From: Ahaetulla prasina
Lineage: Eukaryota > Chordata > Lepidosauria > Squamata > Colubridae
Assembly (NCBI RefSeq): GCF_028640845.1
Contig: NC_080540.1
Span: 49,892,561-49,956,560 of the forward strand
Length of the DNA stretch: 64,000 bases
Direction: 5' to 3'
Numbering within the stretch: position 1 is the stretch's first letter; each line of letters opens with the position of its first letter. The notes under the pieces are model-generated. The model did not search any database. It saw only the letters and a program-made list of their open reading frames with translations, and was not told where the DNA came from. The position numbers and the translations under genes are program-made. Of this stretch, positions 11,252 to 20,002 are shown piece after piece.

Positions 11252-13072
11252 GTGGCCTGGGAACAGGCCGCGGCTGGAGCTTTGGACCGTGTCGTGCCTT
11301 TGCGGCCTCTGACCCGGCGCAGATCTCAGCCAGCCCCTTGGTTCTCCGAGGGGCTGAGGGAGATGAAACGCCAGAGAAGACGCCTAGAGAGTACTTGGAG
11401 GTCCAGTCGTTCCGAAGCTGATCGGACACTAGTTAGATCTTATTCTAAGACCTACCTAGGGGAAATGAGGGAGGTGAAGCATTCTTATGCTTCCACCCTC
11501 ATTGCGTCGGCAGATAACCGCCCGGCCGCCCTGTTTCGGGTGACCTGCTCTCTCCTTCATCAGGAGGTGCGGGATGACCCATTGCAGGGACGTGCCGAGG
11601 AGTTTAGTGGTTATCTATACGATAAAATCGCTCAGCTCCAGGATGGTCTGGGTCGAAATTGGGATGATCCAGGTGAGAGGGCGGAGCCACGTCTTGTCGA
11701 GATTGTTTGGGATGAGTTTGATCTTGTGACTCCCGAGGACGTGGACAGGTTGTTGGGGAGGCTCCATGCCACTACATGTTTACTGGACCTGTGCCCTTCC
11801 TGGTTGGTGCTGGCTACACAGGAGGTGACACGAGGCTGGCTCCAGGGGATTATCAACGCTTCTTTGTTGGAAGGGGTTTTCCCTGCCACCTTGAAAGAGG
11901 CGGTGGTGAGACCCCTCCTCAAGAAGCCTTCCCTGGACCCAGCTATTTTGGGTAATTATCGTCCGGTCTCCAACCTTCGCTTTGTTGCGAAGGTTGTAGA
12001 GAGTGCTGTGGCGTGGCAGCTGCCCCAATACCTGGATGAAGCTGTCTATCTAGACCTGTTCCAGTCTGGCTTCCGACCCGGATACAGCACGGAGACAGCT
12101 TTGGTCACGTTGGTGGATAATCTCTGGAGGGCCAGAGACAGGGGTTATTCCTCTGCCCTGGTCCTGTTAGACCTCTCAGCGGCTTTTGATACCATTGACC
12201 ATGGTATCTTGCTGCGCCGGTTGGGGGGATTGGGAGTGGGAGGCACCGTTTATCGGTGGTTCTCCTCCTATCTCTCCGACTGGTCGCAGACGGTGTTGAC
12301 AGGGGGGCAGAGGTCGGCCGCAAGGCGCCTCACTTGTGGGGTGCCGCAGGGGTCGATTCTCTCGCCCCTATATATGAAGCCGCTGGGTGAGATCATCAGT
12401 GGCTTTGGGGTGAGATACCAGCTGTACGCTGATGACACTCAGCTGTACTTTTCCACCCCGGGCCACCCCAACGAAGCTGTTGAAGTGCTGTCCCGGTGTT
12501 TGGAAGCCGTATGGGTCTGGATGGGGAGGAACAGGCTCAAGCTCAATCCCTCCAATACGGAGTGGCTGTGGATGCCGGCACCCCGGTTCAGTCAGCTGCA
12601 GCCGCGGCTGACTGTTGGAGGCGAGTTATTGGCCCCAAAGGAAAGAGTGTGCAACTTGGGTGTTCTCCTGGATGAACAGCTGTCGTTTGAAGATCATTTG
12701 ACCGCGGTCTCCAGGAGGGCTTTTCACCAGGTTCGCCTGGTTTGCCAGTTGCGCCCCTTCCTTGATCGGGATGCCTTATGCACAGTCACTCATGCTCTTG
12801 TCACCTCGCGCTTGGATTATTGCAATGCTCTCTACATGGGGCTCCCCTTGAAGTGCACTCAGAGGCTTCAGTTAGTCCAGAATGCAGCTGCGCGGGTGAT
12901 AGAGGGAGCTCCACGTAGCTCCCATATAACACCACTCCTGCGCAGACTGCACTGGCTGCCTGTGGTCTCTCGGGTGCACTTTAAGGTTTTGGTTACTACC
13001 TTTAAAGCGCTCCATGGCTTAGGGCCTGGGTACTTACGGGACCGCCTACTGTTACCTCATGCCTCCCACTGA
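11252..13072 (+). CDS. L2-type LINE reverse transcriptase, long ORF of a truncated copy
   Basis: A 606-codon open frame that encodes an RNA-dependent DNA polymerase of a non-LTR element, used in target-primed reverse transcription. Visible motifs are LLKKPSLDPAILGNYRPVSNL near residues 220-240, RT motif A VLLDLSAAFDTIDHG from residue 304, LTCGVPQGSILSPL near 360-370, the catalytic LYADDTQLY (YADD at 392-395) and a C-terminal LDYCNALYMGLPL and HITPLLRRLHWLPV region. The frame continues upstream without ATG (STAEELVVAW), so the first codon given is arbitrary and the endonuclease is missing. Compared with the copy at 32338, four residues (LFNI) are missing in frame after SPL, in a conserved RT stretch, so activity is doubtful. 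The stop at 13070-13072 sits where the copy at 43.4 kb has CGA, which suggests CpG decay. Another tail sequence then interrupts the C-terminus. Confidence 0.88.
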   Translation: MAWEQAAAGALDRVVPLRPLTRRRSQPAPWFSEGLREMKRQRRRLESTWRSSRSEADRTLVRSYSKTYLGEMREVKHSYASTLIASADNRPAALFRVTCSLLHQEVRDDPLQGRAEEFSGYLYDKIAQLQDGLGRNWDDPGERAEPRLVEIVWDEFDLVTPEDVDRLLGRLHATTCLLDLCPSWLVLATQEVTRGWLQGIINASLLEGVFPATLKEAVVRPLLKKPSLDPAILGNYRPVSNLRFVAKVVESAVAWQLPQYLDEAVYLDLFQSGFRPGYSTETALVTLVDNLWRARDRGYSSALVLLDLSAAFDTIDHGILLRRLGGLGVGGTVYRWFSSYLSDWSQTVLTGGQRSAARRLTCGVPQGSILSPLYMKPLGEIISGFGVRYQLYADDTQLYFSTPGHPNEAVEVLSRCLEAVWVWMGRNRLKLNPSNTEWLWMPAPRFSQLQPRLTVGGELLAPKERVCNLGVLLDEQLSFEDHLTAVSRRAFHQVRLVCQLRPFLDRDALCTVTHALVTSRLDYCNALYMGLPLKCTQRLQLVQNAAARVIEGAPRSSHITPLLRRLHWLPVVSRVHFKVLVTTFKALHGLGPGYLRDRLLLPHASH

Positions 13073-13193
13073 CCTGTACGCTCACACAGAGAGGGACTTC
13101 TCAGGGTGCCGTCCGCCAAACAATGTTGGCTGGCGGCCCCCAGGGGAAGATCCTTCTCTGTGGGGGCTCCTACCCTCTGGAACAGTAGTAGTG

Positions 13194-13278
13194 TATCTGT
13201 ATTTTATCTGCCTGTTCACCACCCTGAGTCCTTCGGAGAAGGGCGGTATACAAATTAAAATATTCATTCATTCATTCA
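13194..13278 (+). mobile_element. Nested L2 3'-tail insertion
   Basis: Between CCCTCTGGAAC and AAACTTCCCCCTGG, which are contiguous in the copies at 33.8 and 43.5 kb, lies about 85 bp ending ACCCTGAGTCCTTCGGAGAAG and a (TTCA)n-like tail. This is a dead-on-arrival insertion of the same family into its relative, with a possible AAC duplication. Confidence 0.75.
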
Positions 13279-13576
13279 ACAAACTTCCCCCTGGTTTATG
13301 CCAAATATCTGACCTTCGGACCTTTCGCCGCGAATGGAAAACGTATTTATTTATTTGCGCGGGGCTGGCTTAAATTTTGTTGTATTTTTAAATTTATATT
13401 TTATATTTCTAAATTTTATATGAATTTTAATGGGTTTTTAGAATTTTAAATGTTTTAAAGTTTTTCGGCCAATTGTATAATAAGTTTTTTAATTTTGTTT
13501 TAATTGTATATTGTATTGTTTTTATTCTGGCTGTACACCTCCCTGAGTCCTTCGGGAGAAGGGCGGTATAGAAATC

Positions 13577-13663
<87 letters not shown>
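13577..13663. repeat. (TAA)n microsatellite
   Basis: Almost 90 bp of uninterrupted TAA grow from the 3' tail of the L2 copy. Long Leu and Ile frames across it are artefacts. Confidence 0.95.
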
Positions 13664-13676
13664 GATGTGGTGAGGA

Positions 13677-13970
13677 CAGAGCTGGGTTTCAGCAGGTTCT
13701 GACCAGTTCTGGAGAACCGGTAGCGAAAATTTTGAGTAGTTCGGAGAACTGGTAGTAAAAATTCTGACTGGCCCTACTCCCATCTATTCTCTGCCTCCCA
13801 AGTCCCAGCTGATCAGGAGGAAATGGAGATTTTACAGTAACCTTCCCCTGAAGTCAGGTGGGAATGGCGGCTTTACAGTATCCTTTCCCTGCCACACCTA
13901 CCAAGCCATGCCATGCCCACCAAGCCACACCCACAGAACCGGTAGTAAAAAAATTTGAAACCCACCACTG
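13677..13970. mobile_element. hAT element, ~300-bp family B
   Basis: It begins CAGAGCTGGGTTTCAGCAGG and ends AAACCCACCACTG, with the family core ATGGAGATTTTACAGTA and ACCGGTAGTAAAA near the right end. Flanks ggtgagga and ggtgaagg match at 6 of 8. Confidence 0.85.
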
Positions 13971-13979
13971 GGTGAAGGC

Positions 13980-14115
13980 CAGTGGTGGGATTCAACCAGT
14001 TCACACCACTTCAGAGAACCGGTTGTTAACTTTCTGAACAGATTGGCAAACTGGTTGTTGGAAGAAATCATTAGGGCAGAGAACCGGTTGTTAAATTACT
14101 TGAATCCCACCACTG
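13980..14115. mobile_element. Short hAT element next to the previous one
   Basis: The ends are CAGTGGTGGGATTCAA and TTGAATCCCACCACTG, flanked by gtgaaggc and gtgaagac (7/8). It lies only nine bases after the preceding hAT, in that element's duplicated target. Confidence 0.9.
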
Positions 14116-14962
14116 GTGAAGACTTATTTCTGAAAAAAGTAAAACTATATGTGCAAGTTTTAAACAAAAAGTATCACTTGTTGGACTCATAATGGAGATG
14201 AGACAGCCTCACTGGGATCTATAACTTGACCTTTCTTGTGTAATCTTAGCTAAGCAGGGCTCCTTTCAAATTTCACATGCTGGGAGAAAATTCAGAGAGA
14301 AGGAAGGATAGCTTGCTACATAAATATACTTTTGTAATTTTGTCCAGTATGCAGCTGAATAAATCCTCTCTTGAGAAGGAAATATTATATTATTTGAAAT
14401 GGAAACAAGAATTTTTTTTTAAAAAAAAATCAAAACTGTGCATGCATTCCTCTTGTACTATATTTCATTGTTATTCTAATCTCTTGGGCTTCCTTTCTTT
14501 CATGATAGTTTCTGCCCTTTTATTTTACCTTTCCTTCGGTTTTGACACATTTCATGCCCTTTGTCCTTCAAGATGTGGTACAAAAATGTGATAGAAAAGA
14601 AAAGGCAATTCCTGGATGCTTAGGCTAATGGGTTTCTTTGCTCCTGTATCCCACAATGAACACTGCCAAGAAGAGACACCGAGTTCAAGTTTAATAGATG
14701 GAACCTTTGTAGGTAATATTTTGCATAAAGTGCTCCATAAGGCAAAATATCATCAGAGAGGAAAAGAAGAATAAACCAAAATCTGCCCTCAATACTATTC
14801 TTCTTAAGTGAAAGAAGGCTGCTTAAATAATACCAAGTATCCAGCATTAATCTTACTGGTGCTTGTAATGAAATATAATCTTTGAAAACCTCAGTGTAAC
14901 AGTTAACGCAAACTCTCTTAAACTAGCATGGTTTGCTGACTTCTTTTGTGATCCTACTACAG
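14116..14962. other. No gene seen
   Basis: AT-rich unassigned sequence with only short frames. Confidence 0.5.
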
Positions 14963-15311
14963 CAGATGTGTCAAACTCAAGGCCCGGGGGTGGGATGGGC
15001 GGATCCAGCCCACAGGGTGCTTAGATCTGGCCTGCAGGGCTGCCCTGCCCTAGAAACAGCAAAGGACTGGCCTGCAGTGCCTCTGCCAGTGAAAACAGAG
15101 CTCAAGAGGGCCGCACGTGGTCCTCCTAAGCTCCGTTTTTGCTGGCAGAGGGCTACAGGAGGCCATCGCAGCTGACAATGGAGCTCGGGAGGGCCATACT
15201 GGCTGAATGATGTCGAGCTGGACACGCACACCCTGGCCATGTCCACTCACCCCACTGAGGTCAAACACAACCCTAATGTGGCCGTCAATGAAATCATATT
15301 TGACAACCTTG
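14963..15311. mobile_element. Non-autonomous hAT (GTCAAACTC ends)
   Basis: It starts CAGATGTGTCAAACTC and ends at a decayed TTTGACAACCTTG. Both sides carry the perfect 8-bp duplication tactacag (14955-14962, 15312-15319). It is GC-rich inside and has no ORF of note. Confidence 0.88.
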
Positions 15312-15364
15312 TACTACAGTATTATAAAGAGCCTGCCAATACCCAGCACTGTGGTTATTGAAGG

Positions 15365-15977
15365 TGTTGTGACCCAGGCCTCAGTAGTTATTACCAGACA
15401 CAATCAGTCCTAAACAAGCATATTTTATTAGAACAGCTGAGAATTACTTCATTCTCAGCTTAGTCCAAATTAACTCCAAAACAAAGTCCTTCATAAAAAA
15501 CTCCTTTGGCCTTATCACAAACCTTTGTCTTCTTTGGCACCCTGCCAAAGGCTTTTCTTGGGAAGAACCCCACGAAGTTCAGAAACAGGAGATAAGAAAC
15601 AATTGTAGCAGCTTTGCTTTCCTGCAAAGAACCCAAAAGCCGTTGCTGCTCTTTTAAGTCTTATGGAAGGGGCCAATCATCTCCTGGACTTACTCCCGAG
15701 TCATCCTTTTTGCTTTAGCTGCTCTTGCCTTCTGGCAGCTCTTCGCATGCATGTACTAGGAACAGGCTCCTCCTGTTCCTCTGCCTCTCGGCTGTCCATC
15801 TCTGGAGGCTCCGGAGTCCGTGCATCGCTCCCAGATGGCCCTGGCCCCATCTCTGTCTCCAATGCAGAGCCTTCGTCCGGGCCTTCCCCAGACTCCAGGA
15901 CTGACCCATTGTCCTCCCCAATCTCCTCACTGCCTGACTCCGCTGCCAGCTCCGCAGGCTGCTGGAGGACCACAACA
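15365..15977 (-). mobile_element. Solo LTR, family 1, minus strand
   Basis: A 613-bp unit, TGTTGTGGTCC to GTCACAACA when read on the minus strand, is flanked by perfect 5-bp duplications GAAGG (15360-15364, 15978-15982). The TATA-like CTTAAAAG (complement near 15652-15659) is conserved with the copy at 5813. No internal region remains. Confidence 0.9.
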
Positions 15978-16030
15978 GAAGGATCCTTTATATTATTCAA
16001 GGCTGAAGAAGCTTCTTGGATGAGAAGCAA
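15701..16030 (-). CDS. Acidic reading frame within the LTR (status uncertain)
   Basis: A 109-codon frame enters the LTR at 15977 and stays open for about 92 codons to a stop at 15701-15703. It is Glu/Ser/Pro-rich, with a basic Gln-rich end (MRRAARRQEQLKQKG). It is the best preserved of the three copies of this frame. It resembles no domain I know. The part upstream of 15977 is flanking sequence, not LTR. Confidence 0.35.
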   Translation of the reverse strand: MLLIQEASSALNNIKDPSVVVLQQPAELAAESGSEEIGEDNGSVLESGEGPDEGSALETEMGPGPSGSDARTPEPPEMDSREAEEQEEPVPSTCMRRAARRQEQLKQKG

Positions 16031-16089
16031 AACCTCTTCAAAGACAAACCAGAAAAGTCCAGTTGCCTCTTGAAAAAAAAGCAGCTTTG
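15998..16089 (+). mobile_element. 92-bp Penelope-like insertion with hammerhead-like motif
   Basis: The unit is flanked by a perfect 17-bp duplication, GGATCCTTTATATTATT, at 15981-15997 and 16090-16106. It begins with CAAGGCTGAAGAAGC and ends ...AGCAGCTTT. It matches the insertion at 42860-42977 from GCTGAAGAAGCTTCTTGG to CCAGTTGCCTC. I recall this sequence as a Penelope-type retroelement terminus. No reverse transcriptase is present. Confidence 0.75.
16003..16036 (+). ncRNA. Hammerhead-like ribozyme motif, decayed
   Basis: CTGAAGAA is followed by stem GCTTCT, loop TGGATG, stem AGAAGC, then AAAACCTC in place of the expected GAAACGTC. Both changes are at CpG or adjacent sites, so cleavage is unlikely now. 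Confidence 0.5.
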
Positions 16090-16106
16090 GGATCCTTTAT
16101 ATTATT

Positions 16107-17522
16107 TATATTATCTTTACATAAATTTTGTGAGTTATTTTACATATATGATTATACATCAGACGCAACCTTCATGCCACGACTAGCGAGCATTGACAAA
16201 AACCACATGACTTTTTGTCCCTTCACCCAACCAATCCACTCATTCGCTAGGACTGCATGCAGAGAGGAAGCCCGTGTGTATAAATCACATCTGTAATACG
16301 AGGGCTTCACCTGTGTGCAATCTGCATGAACCCTGGGTCTGTCACAGCAATGCAGCTCCATGCCCCAATGACTGAAGGAAGGAAGCTTTAGCCTGCTAAC
16401 CAAGGATAGTTATAATTTCTGTTTTAGACTTGACCTCTTCCCTGATAAGTCCTAGTGCTGCAATCTGCCTTTTGCACTAAATGGATGGCACTAAACACTA
16501 ATGGGGAGGAAAGCCGTAATTGCATTAGTCTCTGCTGTTTATTGGCAGCAAGCAGAGTGTGGCTGGCTGGGGTAGCTGTGAAAATCTGTGGAGAAACATT
16601 GATAGCAGCCTCCCTTTGCCTTTGTTCTTTTCAGGAAAACAACCACATCCAAATGTCACCAACAGCTCTCAATTAAGTGTGTGTCACACGCAGTAGAAGT
16701 CTGAGGATTACTAACCGTGCTGGCTGCTACTCACAGCACTCCAACTGTGCTTTATAGACTGAGGAATAAAATGGGCAAAAGGTTATTTGTATATCTCCTC
16801 TCCAAGCCTGATTTTAGATGAAAGCCTGAGTCATGGCTATTTCTGGTCATTAAGTATCAAGGCAGTTCTGAGAAGCTGCTACAAAAAGTACCCTAACCAA
16901 TTTCCACTGTATGTATGTGTATATATATATACACATACATACATACATATATACACATACAGTGGAAATTGGTTAGGGTACTTTTATATATCTCTCCAGT
17001 GAAAGAAAACTTTCTACCCATATCGTTTCTAGTGATTTATCTTTTCTTTCCTCCTTCATTTTCTGTCAAACGTCTGCCAACCTCCATTAAGACCTGGGCC
17101 CGTCTGGACAGGAAGATGATTGCACACGCAGCCATGGGTGAAATTATGCTATCTTGCTAGATTCTGCAGAATTTCAATAAATCCCTGAAGATTAAGGCCA
17201 GGGAGGAGTTGCAATGATGCTTTGCAATGATGAAGGAATGCCTTTCAGATCTAGAGTTACAGTTGGGAGCCCATTGTATAGGAAATATGTTATATCCTCC
17301 AATACTAGGCCCAATAGAATAGTATAGAGGCTCTCAAGAAAAGTAACCACAAAATGAAAATGAGGGGAAAGTGTGAGAATCGATGGATGAAAGCAGGGGA
17401 TATTTACACACTGTATGGAAAAAAGTGCCACATGAAACTCATAATTAATAAAGCATCCTATAGTTTTACACAGGAGAATAGATACACTTCTATTGTAGGC
17501 CATTTCTTAAGTTTATCAAGTA
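16107..17522. other. No gene seen apart from a snap-back palindrome
   Basis: Unassigned sequence. The only structure I see is the inverted repeat at 16884-16985. Confidence 0.5.
16884..16985. repeat. Snap-back inverted repeat, 102 bp
   Basis: AAAAGTACCCTAACCAATTT at 16884 and its exact complement ending at 16985 form arms of about 35 bp around a TATG/ATAC-rich core. It could be a tiny MITE or a microsatellite-driven inverted duplication. No TSD is obvious. Confidence 0.85.
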
Positions 17523-17902
17523 CAGATAGTTCTTAACTTATAAACATTTGCTTAGTGACTGCTCAAAGTTACAATGGCACTGAGAAAAGTGATTTATGAC
17601 CATTTTTCACACTTGTGACAGTTGCGGCATCCCCATGGTCAATTGATCAAAATTCAGATGCTTGACAAGTGGTTCATATTCACGACAGCTGCAGTGTCCT
17701 GGGGTCATGTGATAACCTTTTGCTACTTCTGACAAGCAAAGCCAATGGGGGAAGCCAGATTCATGTTACTAACTTAACAAATGAAGGGATTCAGTTAACT
17801 GTGGCAAAAAAAGATTGTAAAATAGGACAAAACTCATTTAACAACTGTCTCACATAACAACATAAAGTTTGGGCTCAATTGTCATAAGTCAAGGACTACC
17901 TA
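17523..17902. mobile_element. Tigger-like palindromic DNA element, complete
   Basis: TA is followed by CAGATAGTTCTTAACTTA and the far end is AAGTCAAGGACTACC plus TATA. The two halves are long inverted repeats of each other, with phrases such as AACTTAACAAATGAAGG. The TA target and the end sequence suggest the pogo/Tigger group. No transposase is present. Copies are at 30686-31080, 8296-8415 and 63698-64000. Confidence 0.8.
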
Positions 17903-18542
17903 TATACAGTGAACATCATATGGCCTTAGCAAGAAAAATAAGTAAGACAACTTCATACTTTACCTTTTATTTTGTTAAAAAAAAATCCTACCTCAACAAC
18001 TCCTTTCAACCACAACCTTCATGGACTCCTGCTTCCTCCTTCCCTGTTCATTCTTTCTTCATATATTTGGAATAGCAAACATATTAAAAATGAAGCTTTT
18101 TTTTTTACTTCTTTCTTATTGTTGTTATCCAGTTCTCTCCATACTTGCAAGATGCATTCCATTAGGTACCAAATGCTAAGTGATTTTCTCAATTAATTGG
18201 AAAGTGATAATGATCTCTTCAGAGAGATATTTAATTTTGTATTGAATTTAAGTTAACCACTTTAAGATGGGTCTTAAAAGATTTGATGAACCAATTGTTT
18301 CCTGGGCTCTTGAGAATCCCAAATTGCCATTGTTGTACTAAGGGTTGACAATAATATTATGTCTCACATGTCTCCACCAAAGTTGGGAAGGACAGTTGTT
18401 TTAACTCAGCATTATCCACAGATAGGTTTCACCTATCCAAGTTTTTAAAAATGAGTCCATCCCATTTGTGTTTGGCATATTATCCAACATATTTATTGCT
18501 AAAGATAGAGGTGATGAAGGGAAAGAGAAAGTTGGATTGAAG
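17903..18542. other. No gene seen
   Basis: AT-rich unassigned spacer. Confidence 0.5.
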
Positions 18543-20002
18543 CAATGGTGAAATCTAAAAATTGTCACTACTGGTTCTGTGGACATGGCTTGGTGGGCGT
18601 GGCTTGCTGGTCATATGACCAGGTGGGCATGGCCATCTTGATGTCATGTACGTCACTCACTGTTAGAGCCAGGAGCTGCACATTCTGAAGCACATTCTGC
18701 CCTTTGAAGCCCCCAACGCTTTGAGTTTCCCTCCGCCATCTGGCTAGACTGCCCAAGCGAACCTTGGAGCCTTCTCTTGCCCTGCTCTCCATCCTGGAGG
18801 GCCACGCATGCCCCCCCACCAATCTTCCATACAAACTGGCCACCACGTTTCTGCAAAGGCAGAAGCCCTCCCTGCAGGGTGATCCAAAGAAGGGAGGGAG
18901 ATGCTTCAGAAAAGACCACCTTCCACCCATGCCTCCCATGCTGGCTCTGCGGGGCTTGGGGCTTCGAAGCAGCCCACTGGATTCCCACCCAGCCACCTGC
19001 CTTTGACTGCTGGTGCCACTCCAGGAACTTGGCCTGTGGAGTCTGGCATTCTGGGGGAAGGAGGCTCAGCTATGCCACAGTTTCACAGTGGCAAAAAAGC
19101 AGAGTGAGAGGGTCGGAAGCCCCCCATGCAGGGAAAGGGCCAGACCTAGCCACACCACTGCAGAGCTTGCAACGCTTTCCCTTTGGCCTGGGCGGCGGCA
19201 TTTGACCAAGCAGGTCAGTGTGGGTAGTCCTTCATCTTGGCACTCCCTTTCCCACCACCATCATTCTCACTGCCCTCCCTCCCCACCTGGCTGCAGACAT
19301 CTGCCTGCCTGAAGCAACCTCCCAAAGCAACCCCACCGCCATTCACTTTCATTTCGCAGCGGGAGAAGGAAGAAAGTGAATGGCAGCAGTGCAGCAGTCC
19401 TCCAGGTGGGACCTGAAGCAGAGGGGAAGGCAAGCAGGCAGCAATTGGCCAAAGGCCCCAAGGAAGCCGAGCACGCCAGACCCAAAAGGTGAGCAAACCT
19501 CACCATGTCCTTCCGAGGAGCCAAGTGCAGTGGGTCTCCTGCCCCCTGCCGCCAGCATCAGCCTTACCTTCTAGAGATCCTCCGCTGGTGTATTCAGCAT
19601 GTCCAACGGAGCCAGTGCATTGGTAAAGCTGACAGCAGGCAGCCCTTGGTGGAGATGCAACTACTGCTCTAGGGCTGAGAGGTTGGAGATGCAACCTCTG
19701 CTCCAGGGCAGAGCAGTGCTGCGGTGGAGGGGCTGCTGAATATATCCCGGGAGTAGGCTGCTAGGTCCCTTCCCCGCCATGGTTGCCTGCCTTCCACGTG
19801 ATCTTCCGCTTGCTTGCCTTCGCAAGCTGGCCATGGGAATGCTGGGAAGACTGCGTGGAAGGCAGGGAAGCATGGCAGGACTGCGGACTGCAGACTGGTT
19901 CGGGGGCATGGCCAGCCAGCAATTGCTCCCAGTCAGCAAACCAGCCCCAATATCCACTACCATTTCAGCTGAACTGGTCCGAACCGTAGCATTTCACCCC
20001 TG
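18543..20002. mobile_element. Large non-autonomous hAT, 1460 bp
   Basis: It begins CAATGGTGAAATC with TGTCACTACTGGTTCTG and ends ACTGGTCCGAACCG and GCATTTCACCCCTG. A perfect 8-bp duplication gattgaag flanks it (18535-18542, 20003-20010). The interior is much more GC-rich than its surroundings and contains several overlapping frames of up to 142 codons in different phases. None resembles a hAT transposase or any domain I know. It may carry captured genomic DNA. Confidence 0.85.

Larger units (their letters stand above)
11225..13663 (+). mobile_element. L2-clade LINE, 5'-truncated
   Basis: The copy starts inside ORF2 near 11225, just past the endonuclease. It runs through the reverse transcriptase and the end of ORF2 (13285-13375) to a 3' UTR ending CCCTGAGTCCTTCGGGAGAAGGG and a (TAA)n tail. 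A shorter tail of the same family is inserted at 13194-13278. Three other copies are in the window. Confidence 0.9.

Noticed and set aside
13427..13783. Long poly-Leu (minus) and poly-Ile (plus) frames
   Set aside because: They are translations of the (TAA)n microsatellite, not proteins.
15663..16073. 136-codon plus-strand frame
   Set aside because: It is the antisense of the minus-strand LTR frame and has no motif. The complement strand is the shared, conserved one.
18568..19205. Overlapping 111-142 codon frames on both strands
   Set aside because: They lie in the GC-rich interior of a hAT, in several phases at once, with no recognisable domain. GC richness lowers stop frequency.
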